DNA from: a virus | Reading direction: 5' to 3' (one strand) | Virus record (IMG/VR): IMGVR_UViG_3300009108_000017 | Span: 1-43,773 of that record | DNA: 43,773 bases | Part shown: positions 1 through 7,670 of the stretch, piece by piece | Position numbering within the stretch: the first letter of the stretch is position 1 | How the letters are laid out: each line of letters begins with the position of its first letter | Made by a program: the position numbers and the translations under genes | The notes under the pieces: model-generated | Database searches by the model: none | What the model saw: the letters and a program-made list of their open reading frames with translations, nothing else | What the model was told of the DNA's origin: nothing

Positions 1-439
1 CACGTTGAATGATACCTTTCTTTTCAAACTTATATTCTTCCTGTGATAAACGACCCGTATTAAATTGAGTACAAAGTTCTTGATACTCAGCTACCATACG
101 TTGAACATCTGCTTTCCATTCGACACCAGAACTATGTCCAATTTTAATCTCAGGTCCGAAGCCCCACATCAAACCACCGAACTTCCAACCAAGTGCAAGA
201 GTATCATCTTCCTTTCTCATAATTGAACAATCTTGTTTATCCAATTCTACTGTTGTTGTATGTGACCTATCAGTATAGATTCTAATCTTTCCTGATGGTA
301 ATTCACCAACAACAATATTATTTTGTGCATAAACTTCATTACGTTCAATCTCTGTTTTGTTTGGTGCAACACCGATCTCTGCGTAAACAGGACCGGTGTA
401 AGTTAACATCAATACTAATACATAATAAATAAAACTCAT
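1..439 (-). CDS. Secreted protein of unknown function, C-terminus cut by window edge
   Basis: The frame is open from an ATG at 439 to the window edge (146 codons seen, no stop). The start has an AAGGAG ribosome site directly upstream and lies 10 bases after the AAA+ gene stop, so it is probably the next gene of that operon. The first 20 residues (MSFIYYVLVLMLTYTGPVYA) look like a signal peptide ending in a Y-A cleavage site. The mature part has a Trp/Gly-rich segment (LGWKFGGLMWGFGPEIKIG) and a C-terminal helix with ELCTQFNTGRLSQEEY. I do not recognise a named family. Export to the periplasm or envelope of the infected cell is inferred from the signal peptide only. Confidence 0.75.
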   Translation of the reverse strand, partial: MSFIYYVLVLMLTYTGPVYAEIGVAPNKTEIERNEVYAQNNIVVGELPSGKIRIYTDRSHTTTVELDKQDCSIMRKEDDTLALGWKFGGLMWGFGPEIKIGHSSGVEWKADVQRMVAEYQELCTQFNTGRLSQEEYKFEKKGIIQR

Positions 440-449
440 TTTACTCTCC

Positions 450-1751
450 TTAGAATGGGACTTTTTCTTCATCTACTTCTTCAATCTTAACTTCACCCTG
501 CTCTTCATCACTTACATTTAAATCTTCCATTGACACACCAGCATCAATCTTAGTATAAAGGTCCGTGAATGATTCTTTTGTTTCATCATCAAATCGTTCA
601 AGACACATTGCTACTGCCTTCAACTTATCATTAAAGATAGAGTAAGACTTCGTAATGTCAATCAGGCGTCGAGTGGTAACGATATCGTCAACAGCACCTT
701 CTTTAAAAGACCTACGAATAACATCAGCCCAACGAACCAACTTATCAACAAACTCATCTTCATTCAACTCATACAGAGCAAACTGCTTCTTGAGTATCTT
801 AGCTTCCATCTTAGTAGTTGGGTACTCTTGATAGAACGTAGCAGAGAACCTGTCCAAGAATGCCTCATTCAATATGTTAGTACCAATGAAACGGCCATCA
901 TCAGAACCCTTGCCCTTAGTATTAGCAGTTGCTATTACATTGAAACCTGGTTCTGGATAAACCACTTCATTAATCTTTTTAAGATAGATTGGTTTGCCTT
1001 CAAGCACGGGTTGTAGACACATGATCTTATGAGAAGCCAAATCAATTTCATCTACCAATGCAATAGAACCACGACGCATTGCGTTAATAATAGGTCCGTC
1101 TTGCCAAACAGTTTCACCATCAATTAAACGAAAGCCACCAAGCAAATCGTCCTCATCAGTTTCAACTGTAATGTTTACACGAACCAAATCACGTTTCAGT
1201 TTAGCACAAACTTCGTGAATCATAGAAGTCTTGCCGTTACCAGAAAGTCCCGTAACAAATACTGGATAGAAAATCTTGCTTCCAATAATAGTTTTAATAT
1301 CTTTAAAGTGTCCCCAAGTTACATATTGAGGGTCGCTCTTTGGAATAAGAGATATGGTAGATGATTTGGTTTTAGCTACTGGTTTTGAAACAGTTTTTGG
1401 TTTTTCAAAAGAGGCCTTAGCTTCTTTTGCTTTCTTTTCCCATTTCTCAGCAACTTCATCAGTAGCAGAAATTACATCCATATCACTTTTAAGTGTTTTC
1501 TTCTTCTCAGCTTTCACAACTGCCGGAGAAGCTTTAACTGTTTTCTGACCGGAACCAAAAGTATGATCTTTTGGAAAGGCATAAATACCTTTGGCAACTT
1601 TCACATGACGCATCACATGAGTATAGATAGTTTTGTATTGACTATCTGTTAAACCAATTTTCGTACAAACTGCTTTTGCGTCATCAGTTGTAAATTGGCT
1701 ATCGTCAAATATCTTGACTATTGCTTCTTTGAATCTTTCACGATTGTTCAT
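450..1751 (-). CDS. MoxR/CobS-like AAA+ ATPase
   Basis: 433 residues. An N-terminal helical, possibly winged-helix domain (about 1-60) is followed by a Lys-rich linker (65-140) and an AAA+ core. The core shows Walker A GLSGNGKT (168-175), Walker B ALVDEID (231-237), sensor-1 ATANT (274-278) and a candidate arginine finger in LDRFSA (299-304). This is the MoxR/CobS branch; CobS-like genes are common cargo in marine T4-like phages. The neighbouring upstream gene is a VWA-domain protein, the usual partner of MoxR ATPases, so a chaperone or remodelling complex is more likely than cobalt chelation. It has its own promoter (1787-1823) and an AGGAG site before the ATG. The N-terminal extension is not typical of cobaltochelatase CobS. 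Confidence 0.85.
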   Translation of the reverse strand: MNNRERFKEAIVKIFDDSQFTTDDAKAVCTKIGLTDSQYKTIYTHVMRHVKVAKGIYAFPKDHTFGSGQKTVKASPAVVKAEKKKTLKSDMDVISATDEVAEKWEKKAKEAKASFEKPKTVSKPVAKTKSSTISLIPKSDPQYVTWGHFKDIKTIIGSKIFYPVFVTGLSGNGKTSMIHEVCAKLKRDLVRVNITVETDEDDLLGGFRLIDGETVWQDGPIINAMRRGSIALVDEIDLASHKIMCLQPVLEGKPIYLKKINEVVYPEPGFNVIATANTKGKGSDDGRFIGTNILNEAFLDRFSATFYQEYPTTKMEAKILKKQFALYELNEDEFVDKLVRWADVIRRSFKEGAVDDIVTTRRLIDITKSYSIFNDKLKAVAMCLERFDDETKESFTDLYTKIDAGVSMEDLNVSDEEQGEVKIEEVDEEKVPF

Positions 1752-1786
1752 AATGTATGCTCCTAATTATCAATTAATATACTACT

Positions 1787-1823
1787 ATTATAGCAAAATT
1801 TCTCCCTAAATACAAGGAAAAAG
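1787..1823 (-). promoter_or_regulatory. Box-type promoter of the AAA+ gene
   Basis: On the minus strand: CTTTTTCCTTGTAT (1823-1810), 17 bases, then TATAAT (1792-1787) preceded by TGC, an extended -10. The predicted start is near 1780, giving a leader of about 29 bases with an AGGAG site before the ATG at 1751. The same box and spacing occur at 4225, 13688 and 14548. The box begins 8 bases after the VWA gene stop. Confidence 0.75.
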
Positions 1824-1830
1824 GTGGCTT

Positions 1831-4194
1831 CTAAACCGTTGTATTCTCAGTAATTAGATCAATGAATCTGCTCAGTATGATCCTATTGGTCTTAAATGAG
1901 TTGTTTTTCTTCATAAAATTCTGAGCCATTCTATGTGCTGTCATATCTGGCTTAACATTCAGATCATCAATAAAAGTATCTTTTAAACCTTCTCCTTTGA
2001 TAACATAATATTCATCATAACCAGATTGCTCTTTAATAAAGTAACCATCTTTCTTAGCTTTCTTAACCCAATCATGAAAGTATACTTGTCCAGCTTCATA
2101 AGTAACATGCTTTTGTTGTGGAACATACCTCCATAATTGACTATTAGTAAAAGTATTAAGAATGAAGAAACCAACTATGTTAATACCAAGTCTACCTTTT
2201 ACGATATCCAAACATGCTGGCGTCACACCATATCCGCGTCTGCTGTAACCACCTTTCATAATAAGATGATTCTTTTTCGTCTTAGTATCTTTAATATAAA
2301 TGTTAGTTTTTTCTTTATACATATCTTGCCGACCTGCCATTTTGGATTCTTCATTTGGTTGTGTTACATCATATCTATAACACGAACCACTTGATTCACC
2401 ATCGGTCAAGAAAACTGCATTTACATTATGAAGATTGTTATCCTTTTTAAACTTACGAATAACATGCTCAGATAAAAGTATTGCACCGTTCAATGGAGTA
2501 CATCTAAGCTCATCATCTTTTGGACATGGATAATGAGAAAAACGATCATAATTACCTTGACGTTTATAACGATTTGCAAGAATACACATATTTAACAAAC
2601 CATTATTATAGTCTTTGGCATTCATACGACTTGACAAATAGTTTCGTAAACGCACTCGACAATCTGTAACTAAATCACCATTTTTATATTGAAATGAAAC
2701 TGGTTGGCGATGATATTTACCATCACTATCTTGATGATCTCTATCACCTTCCATAAAACTATACACTTCAAATGGAATGTTTACTTTCTTACAAAAGAAT
2801 GAAAGCTCCATCACTTGTTTGATACAACCATAGATATTATCCGTCATTGAACCAGACCAATCTATAATCATTACCAAACCATGATTCTTGCCTTCGGGCA
2901 ATCGAACGCTCTTCTTAAAAACATCTTCATTATACTTAGCAGAAAATAACTTGTTGGTATCTAAAACACCAGTTTTGGTTATCATTACTTTCTTATATAC
3001 ATCAGCTGCCTTCTTACGTTCAAACTCCATAGCAATATGGTTGACCGTCTTAACAGATTCTTTCTTAAACTTAGAAAGAGTATTGTTTGCACGTTCATAT
3101 ACAGTTTTCTTCAAAGCTTTAAACTGATCGTCATCATAATAATCCCAATCTGTACTACTCTCTTTACCACAATAGAATAAGTTAATGTTGGCATGAACAT
3201 CTTTATAATCAACTACAGCATCTTTCAAGTTAGCTTTATCTGGAATAGTTAAATAGACGTTTTTAGTTTCAATATCAGCCAACTGATTCAATCGTTCCTG
3301 AAAATGTTCATAAGTAGTACTACGAACTTCATCTTTTGTTTTTTCATCTTGCTCTGGTTCTAGTTGATCTTCAACAGTTGAAGGTGATTCTGGAATTTCA
3401 TCATCATTCATATAACGATCAAAAGCATCTTGATCTTCATTAATTGGACATTCATCACCTTCACCTTCTGCTTTTTCTGTTTCATCTATATCGGCATCAC
3501 CATCTTCTTCATCTTCTCCGTAATCACTTTCACTATCATCAGCTTCCATTTCATATGAATCTTCAAAATCACCATCAGCTTGTTCATCAGAAAATTGTGG
3601 TTGAGAATCTTCATCATCATCACCAGCTTGTTCATCTTTCTTTTTTTCTTCTTTTGCATAATAATAAATTTCTTCAGCAATTGCTTCCACATCTTTAAAA
3701 GACTTTGCAACTTCTATCCTATCAATAAAATGTTGCTCAATATCAGTAAAGTTAATATTGACTGCGTTTGGAATTTTGAAATAGAGATTGATCTTATCTA
3801 AGATGTTCATTTCAGAAATAGGTCGTTTAGATAGACCAAAGAAATCTTGTTCGACAAGATGTTGGTAGCCAGAAAAGAATTGCTTTCTCAAACCCGGATA
3901 TCGTTTCTTAACTAGTTTTTCGATTCTTGCATCTTCTATTATATTGATACAAGCTTTGGAAGTTTTTTTGTAGGCTTTTACTAATCGTTCTTGACTAGTA
4001 GGTGTGAATAATGCGTGTCCAACTTCATGGCCTACAAGAAGATCATAAAGATGGTCTGGCATATCCTTCCACGTTGGAAGAATAAGAGTTCGTGTTTTTA
4101 CATCAAAGTAAGCTGTTTCAACTTGTTGATGCTGAACATCCAAGTCCTCAACTGCTAACAATTTTGCAAGTTTTTCTTTTGATTCAATTTTCAT
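1831..4194 (-). CDS. VWA-domain protein with HExxH metallopeptidase-like N-terminus (CobT-like)
   Basis: 787 residues. HEVGH at 56-60, followed by EDAR at 77-80, resembles a zinc-metallopeptidase centre with a downstream Glu ligand. A very acidic Asp/Glu/Ser segment covers about 190-285. A C-terminal von Willebrand A domain starts with the MIDAS motif DWSGSM (445-450) and has a later TDGES segment that fits the fourth MIDAS loop. VWA proteins with acidic linkers pair with MoxR/CobS-type AAA+ ATPases, and the next gene is such an ATPase. Inference: the pair forms a metal-dependent remodelling or maturation complex; substrate unknown. The two genes have separate but matching promoters. Calling it cobaltochelatase CobT would go beyond the evidence. 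Confidence 0.85.
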   Translation of the reverse strand: MKIESKEKLAKLLAVEDLDVQHQQVETAYFDVKTRTLILPTWKDMPDHLYDLLVGHEVGHALFTPTSQERLVKAYKKTSKACINIIEDARIEKLVKKRYPGLRKQFFSGYQHLVEQDFFGLSKRPISEMNILDKINLYFKIPNAVNINFTDIEQHFIDRIEVAKSFKDVEAIAEEIYYYAKEEKKKDEQAGDDDEDSQPQFSDEQADGDFEDSYEMEADDSESDYGEDEEDGDADIDETEKAEGEGDECPINEDQDAFDRYMNDDEIPESPSTVEDQLEPEQDEKTKDEVRSTTYEHFQERLNQLADIETKNVYLTIPDKANLKDAVVDYKDVHANINLFYCGKESSTDWDYYDDDQFKALKKTVYERANNTLSKFKKESVKTVNHIAMEFERKKAADVYKKVMITKTGVLDTNKLFSAKYNEDVFKKSVRLPEGKNHGLVMIIDWSGSMTDNIYGCIKQVMELSFFCKKVNIPFEVYSFMEGDRDHQDSDGKYHRQPVSFQYKNGDLVTDCRVRLRNYLSSRMNAKDYNNGLLNMCILANRYKRQGNYDRFSHYPCPKDDELRCTPLNGAILLSEHVIRKFKKDNNLHNVNAVFLTDGESSGSCYRYDVTQPNEESKMAGRQDMYKEKTNIYIKDTKTKKNHLIMKGGYSRRGYGVTPACLDIVKGRLGINIVGFFILNTFTNSQLWRYVPQQKHVTYEAGQVYFHDWVKKAKKDGYFIKEQSGYDEYYVIKGEGLKDTFIDDLNVKPDMTAHRMAQNFMKKNNSFKTNRIILSRFIDLITENTTV

Positions 4195-4224
4195 AATATA
4201 TATTGCTCCTCAATTATTGTAATA

Positions 4225-4261
4225 ATTATAGCAAATTGAGGGTAATTATACAAGGAAAAAG
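4225..4261 (-). promoter_or_regulatory. Box-type promoter of the VWA gene
   Basis: Minus strand: CTTTTTCCTTGTAT (4261-4248), 17-base spacer, TATAAT (4230-4225) with the extended TGC. The predicted start is near 4218. A GAGGAG site lies upstream of the ATG at 4194. The box is identical to the one before the AAA+ gene, which suggests co-expression of the two partners. Confidence 0.75.
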
Positions 4262-4322
4262 TTGGTCTATAAGTGGTTGTTTTATAAGAGGTTATAAAGA
4301 TATTTGTAACTCATTATAAAAT

Positions 4323-4354
4323 AAGGGGTTACAGATATGTGTCCATAACCCCTT
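4323..4354 (-). terminator. Hairpin terminator after hsp20
   Basis: AAGGGGTTA (4323-4331) pairs with TAACCCCTT (4346-4354): a 9-bp stem with a 14-base loop. On the minus strand the stem is followed by ATTTTAT, a weak U-tract. It lies 17 bases past the hsp20 stop and before the VWA promoter, so it separates the two transcription units. Confidence 0.75.
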
Positions 4355-4370
4355 TATTTATAAGAACTTA

Positions 4371-4796
4371 TCACTTAATGTCTATCGTTTTGGCCTTGTT
4401 CGGCTCTTTCTTTGGAAGAACAATAGACAAGATGCCTTCTTTCATCTCGGCTGATACTTTCTCAGCATTGACTGCTCGTGGAAAGTTTCTGAAAGCCTGC
4501 TCAGTTTTCACACCAAGAAATTGCTGGTCATCACCAGATACATCTTTCTTACACTTGATAGTAAGTGTACCATCTTTAAATGTAAGATCAATATCTTTCT
4601 TAGTCATTCCCGGCATAACAATATCCAATGTATAAGAATCATCAGTTTCATTCCAACGATACTTATTATTTGGCCGACTTGCTACACCAGTAGTCCACGG
4701 GTCATTATTAAAAAGATAGTTATCAAACCGATCCCAATTTGCCCATGTTGGAAAGATATCATTAAAAAAATCATTGTGCTTTACTAAATTAGTCAT
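4371..4796 (-). CDS. hsp20: Small heat shock protein, Hsp20/alpha-crystallin family
   Basis: 141 residues, normal for the family. A short N-terminal arm with aromatic residues (DIFPTWANWDRFDNYLF) precedes an alpha-crystallin domain (about 47-135). The domain shows the family pattern: YTLDIVMPGMTKKDIDLTFK, then the strand-loop ending in GILSIVLPKKE, where I-x-V/L anchors the fold. Hsp20 genes are a known shared feature of marine T4-like phages; an ATP-independent holdase role for virion proteins or host proteins is the usual proposal. It has a strong consensus promoter and its own terminator, so it looks like a single-gene unit at its 3' end. The start codon follows a GGAG with 8-base spacing. 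Confidence 0.95.
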   Translation of the reverse strand: MTNLVKHNDFFNDIFPTWANWDRFDNYLFNNDPWTTGVASRPNNKYRWNETDDSYTLDIVMPGMTKKDIDLTFKDGTLTIKCKKDVSGDDQQFLGVKTEQAFRNFPRAVNAEKVSAEMKEGILSIVLPKKEPNKAKTIDIK

Positions 4797-4820
4797 TTTT
4801 CATACTCCAGTTAAAGTTAT

Positions 4821-4836
4821 CGGCAGTTCTCTGCCG
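4821..4836 (-). promoter_or_regulatory. Hairpin at the 5' end of the hsp20 mRNA
   Basis: CGGCAG (4821-4826) and CTGCCG (4831-4836) form a perfect 6-bp stem with a 4-base loop. The stem starts about 3 bases after the predicted transcription start (near 4839), so it would cap the mRNA. It does not cover the GGAG ribosome site. mRNA stabilisation, a repressor site or part of a temperature-responsive leader are all possible. Confidence 0.5.
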
Positions 4837-4845
4837 TCTATATAT

Positions 4846-4874
4846 ATTATAAGATCGACAATCGCGTTTGTCAA
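4846..4874 (-). promoter_or_regulatory. Perfect-consensus sigma-70 promoter of hsp20
   Basis: Minus strand TTGACA (4874-4869), 17-base spacer, TATAAT (4851-4846). Both hexamers and the spacing match the sigma-70 consensus exactly. A 5-bp inverted repeat (GACAA 4857-4861 / TTGTC 4868-4872) overlaps the -35 and could be an operator. The promoter lies in the gap between the hsp20 start and the stop of the 55-residue membrane gene. Confidence 0.85.
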
Positions 4875-4880
4875 GGTTTA

Positions 4881-5048
4881 TTAAAAAAAATTAATTCTCC
4901 CTGTACACCTGGGATAAAGTGACATTGGAGAACATGGTTTACCAACCTCAGTCAACGGCCACCAATTATAAGGATCAATCACAAACCAAATACCAGCTAA
5001 CAATACTAAAACAACAATAATTATTTTCTTCCAACCCCAAGTTGTCAT
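4881..5048 (-). CDS. Small single-span membrane protein (55 aa)
   Basis: A 55-residue frame starting with ATG at 5048, sharing an ATGA overlap with the stop of the lipoprotein gene. The N-terminus MTTWGWKK is followed by a strong hydrophobic segment (IIIVVLVLLAGIWFVI, residues 9-24), then a short polar tail with DPYNWWPLTEVG and two cysteines (C39, C49). Positive charges before the span suggest the tail faces the periplasm. Function is unknown. Translational coupling to a lipoprotein resembles the layout of some two-part lysis (spanin) genes, but the tail lacks a clear coiled coil. Confidence 0.65.
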   Translation of the reverse strand: MTTWGWKKIIIVVLVLLAGIWFVIDPYNWWPLTEVGKPCSPMSLYPRCTGRINFF

Positions 5049-5242
5049 AAATTCCAATCTAGTCCTAAACGAACTTGTTGAATTTCAGTATCATCCCTTG
5101 TATCATTGTTGATATCAGGGTTTACATGAAGCTGCATATTCAACTTATCAGGTGTTAAAATTTGTTGTACAGTTCTTTTATTTCGTTCACTAGCACATCC
5201 TACAAACATCAACATCAATAATATATACATAAAATATTTCAT
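5045..5242 (-). CDS. Small lipoprotein (65 aa)
   Basis: The N-terminus MKYFMYILLMLMFVGC is a lipoprotein signal with lipobox FVGC, Cys at residue 16. The mature part is about 50 polar residues (SERNKRTVQQILTPDKLN, then a Asn/Asp-rich stretch) with no domain I recognise. Its start overlaps the FmdB-like gene stop by 4 bases and its stop overlaps the start of the 55-residue membrane gene. Envelope location is supported; role unknown. An outer-membrane spanin subunit is one possibility. Confidence 0.75.
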   Translation of the reverse strand: MKYFMYILLMLMFVGCASERNKRTVQQILTPDKLNMQLHVNPDINNDTRDDTEIQQVRLGLDWNL

Positions 5243-5457
5243 TCTTCCTTCTTCTCCTCTTTTGATTTTTGTTGCTTCTTACTATAACCATCTTTATACC
5301 AACCACCACCTCTTAATTGAAATGCAGCTAAATCTATGATTCTATCACAAGCACACAAACAATGCCCACAAGGATGTAATTTATCTCGGTTCTTAACTGA
5401 ACGCATGACTTCTTGTACAAGTCCACACTCATAACATTGATATGTATATAACGGCAT
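5239..5457 (-). CDS. FmdB-family zinc-ribbon protein
   Basis: 72 residues. The N-terminus MPLYTYQCYECG, the second Cys pair in HPCGHCLCAC, and the C-terminal FQLRGGGWYKDGY match the FmdB/CxxC_CxxC_SSSS regulatory protein pattern. Four or more cysteines can form one zinc site. The tail is Lys/Glu rich. Proteins of this family are small putative regulators, often found in phages, with no firm biochemical role. It overlaps both neighbours by a few bases, so it is translated as part of the same string. Confidence 0.85.
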   Translation of the reverse strand: MPLYTYQCYECGLVQEVMRSVKNRDKLHPCGHCLCACDRIIDLAAFQLRGGGWYKDGYSKKQQKSKEEKKEE

Positions 5458-5666
5458 TACTTAATCCTATTAAAACATCTTCGTACAATATATATTCTAA
5501 TAACAGATGTAACAGTAAGTATCATTACTATCTGAACATTCTGAAACAAAGTAATATCTATATCATATAATGGAAAAATCAATAACTGAACAGCAAGAGC
5601 CACAAAAAACCCCGAACCAACTGTAACAAATGATTCAACTAAACTTTGCAATTTACTCTGTTTCAT
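5457..5666 (-). CDS. DUF7220-like two-span membrane protein
   Basis: 69 residues. MKQSKLQSLVESFVTVGSG followed by two hydrophobic segments (about 14-33 and 41-59) and a basic C-terminus (YIVRRCFNRIK). The pattern QSxxxSLVES, the central FPLYDI and the terminal RRxF match a small phage/prophage membrane family I know as DUF7220. Role unknown; a holin-like role is possible because of size and topology but not shown. The start overlaps the gp46 stop by 4 bases. Confidence 0.75.
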   Translation of the reverse strand: MKQSKLQSLVESFVTVGSGFFVALAVQLLIFPLYDIDITLFQNVQIVMILTVTSVIRIYIVRRCFNRIK

Positions 5667-7363
5667 TCTCTAGTCACCTGTGTAAAGTTTTTCACTTTCT
5701 CAACCACTAATTTATCTGGAAACTTATCGTCAAGTATATCTAATTTATGTGATATGATAAACAAGTTAGTATTCTTTAATATATTAAACAACTTCATCAG
5801 GTCATCCACACCAGCTTGATCTAAACTTGCATCAAATACTTCATCTAATATAAGAAGATTCACATTAACTGAATTTCTCATAGATGCTATATCTCTCCAT
5901 GTCAACAACAAAGCTATGTCAATTCGTTTCTTCTCTCCTTCTGAAAAAGAGTAATAAGAAAAATGATCTCTATGTCTGCTCTTAATTGTTTCTTGAAAGT
6001 TCTCATCTAACTGGAAGTTCACAAAGAAATCCATATCTTTCAGATAATCATTTACATGCTTATTGATAACTGGTAGATACTTCTTAATGATTCGTGTCTT
6101 AATTCCCGTATCATTTAATATATTACTCAAAACATCATAATAAAATTTCTGATCTACATACTGAAATCTTGTTGCCTTAGAACCATCTAATTCTTTTGTT
6201 AAAATGTTCATGGAATCTTTTTGAACTTCCACTTGTAATGATTCCATCTCATGGCTCAACTTTTCTATAAAAGAATTATGAGCTTGTATATTACTCTGCT
6301 TCTGTACTACCTGTGATTCTTCTTTCTGTATCTCCTGAGTACTCTTGGATATCTCTCCTATTCTATCATATACTTTTGTGACTTCCTTTTCTATTTGACT
6401 CAGACCATAATTCATTTCATCAATGCCTTTACCAACTTCTACTAATTTATTCTTTTTAAATTCTTCATCAATCTCTTGTTCACAAGTAGGACAATTCTCT
6501 TTCTCATCAAAGAACTTTTTATCTTTACAAAACTTTCTTAAATTTTTAGATATCTGAGAACGATACTTGTCTAACTCCTGGTTCTTCTTTTCAATAGTAG
6601 CCTTATCTTTGATAGACTTTAACAAAACATCTATTCGCTCTTGATGGTCATCTATCTCTTTATTTAATTTTACAATCTCCTGTTCTGTTTCTTTAATCTT
6701 ATCCAGATCAGATTTTCGTTTCTGTTTAGATTCTTCTTCCAATGCCTTCATATGTTTTTCTTGTAACGTAATCTTTTCTTGAAGAAGTTTTATCTCATAA
6801 TCAATTTCAGTCATTTCTTCTTTTAAAGTTATTACTCTATCTTTCAACAAACTTTTCATTACAGAAAATATACCAATGTCTAATATATCTTCTATAATGA
6901 TTCGTCTATCATTAGCTGTTAGTTGCATGAATGGAACAAACGAAGCAGAACCCAATACAACAATCTGTGTAAAAGACTTAAAGTTTAACTTCAGTACTTT
7001 TTCCTCAAGATACTTTTGATAGTCCATAGACTTGGCATCTTGATTAACTAGAGTATCATTGTGATAAATCTCAAACACATTTGGTTTGATACCACGGCGT
7101 ACTTTCCACTCAGCCGTACCAACAGAAAATTCAATCTCTGTTAATGTATCTCTCTCATTAACTGAATTGACTAGTTGACCTTTATTAACTTTTTTGAATG
7201 GCTTTCCAAACAAAGAAAAGGTAATAGCATCAATCAAAGTAGATTTACCAGCACCATTTTTACCAACGACTAACATCATTGCTTCTTGGTCTAGTTTTAC
7301 TTCAATGAACCTATTACCAGTTGCTAGAAAGTTTTTCCATCTAACAGTTTTCAGTTGAATCAT
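5663..7363 (-). CDS. 46: Recombination endonuclease subunit gp46 (Rad50/SbcC-like)
   Basis: 566 residues, the T4 gp46 size. Walker A GKNGAGKST (34-42), a long coiled coil (about 170-390) broken by a zinc hook CPTC (291-294), ABC signature FSEGEKKR (473-480) and Walker B LLILDEVFD (503-511). With gp47 it forms the Mre11/Rad50-type complex that resects DNA ends for recombination-dependent replication and helps degrade host DNA. The usual gp47 neighbour is separated from it here by a small HAD gene that overlaps gp46 by 23 bases. Confidence 0.97.
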   Translation of the reverse strand: MIQLKTVRWKNFLATGNRFIEVKLDQEAMMLVVGKNGAGKSTLIDAITFSLFGKPFKKVNKGQLVNSVNERDTLTEIEFSVGTAEWKVRRGIKPNVFEIYHNDTLVNQDAKSMDYQKYLEEKVLKLNFKSFTQIVVLGSASFVPFMQLTANDRRIIIEDILDIGIFSVMKSLLKDRVITLKEEMTEIDYEIKLLQEKITLQEKHMKALEEESKQKRKSDLDKIKETEQEIVKLNKEIDDHQERIDVLLKSIKDKATIEKKNQELDKYRSQISKNLRKFCKDKKFFDEKENCPTCEQEIDEEFKKNKLVEVGKGIDEMNYGLSQIEKEVTKVYDRIGEISKSTQEIQKEESQVVQKQSNIQAHNSFIEKLSHEMESLQVEVQKDSMNILTKELDGSKATRFQYVDQKFYYDVLSNILNDTGIKTRIIKKYLPVINKHVNDYLKDMDFFVNFQLDENFQETIKSRHRDHFSYYSFSEGEKKRIDIALLLTWRDIASMRNSVNVNLLILDEVFDASLDQAGVDDLMKLFNILKNTNLFIISHKLDILDDKFPDKLVVEKVKNFTQVTRE

Positions 7364-7670
7364 TGTCTACATCAAAAAAAGTTTTATCATTAATAGCCTT
7401 ATCATCTACCCATATATCATACAATGGTTTTCCACAATGTATAGAAGTAGCCTTACAACCCCAATCTTCTAATTGTTGTTTAGTAAATTTTCTCCAATCT
7501 TTACCTGAACCACTTCCACGAGCTGTCCAATAATGTATCTCATGTCCCTCATCATATAACTTATTTAATTTTTCTATTCTTTCTTTATGTGGTTTATGAT
7601 TTGGATAATCTGGTTTGGGTCTAATCTGTGTACATATAGTTCCATCAATATCAACCATATATTTACTCAT
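7341..7670 (-). CDS. HAD-superfamily phosphatase-like protein
   Basis: 109 residues. Motif I DIDGT (7-11), motif II threonine at WTAR (48-51), motif III Lys81 and motif IV DIWVDD (85-90), so all catalytic positions of a small HAD fold are present. The type without a large cap acts on sugar phosphates, nucleotides or polynucleotide ends. It sits between gp47 and gp46, overlapping them by 8 and 23 bases, so it is co-translated with the end-processing nuclease. A DNA-end 3'-phosphatase role would fit that place but is inference; a nucleotide phosphatase role is equally open. Confidence 0.8.
   Translation of the reverse strand: MSKYMVDIDGTICTQIRPKPDYPNHKPHKERIEKLNKLYDEGHEIHYWTARGSGSGKDWRKFTKQQLEDWGCKATSIHCGKPLYDIWVDDKAINDKTFFDVDNDSTENC

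Noticed and set aside
3444-3698. Plus-strand open frames, for example a His/Leu-rich one here and a Phe/Ile-rich one at 17452-17994
   Set aside because: They are antisense shadows of acidic low-complexity regions in the VWA and gp22 genes, with no ribosome sites.
450-4194. Cobaltochelatase CobS/CobT for cobalamin synthesis
   Set aside because: The pair also has an HExxH domain and an N-terminal extension, and no cobalamin gene is nearby, so a specific chelatase role is not supported.
4355-4362. TATAAATA late-promoter match after hsp20
   Set aside because: It abuts the hsp20 terminator, so a start from it would fall inside the terminator stem. The VWA gene already has a better promoter.
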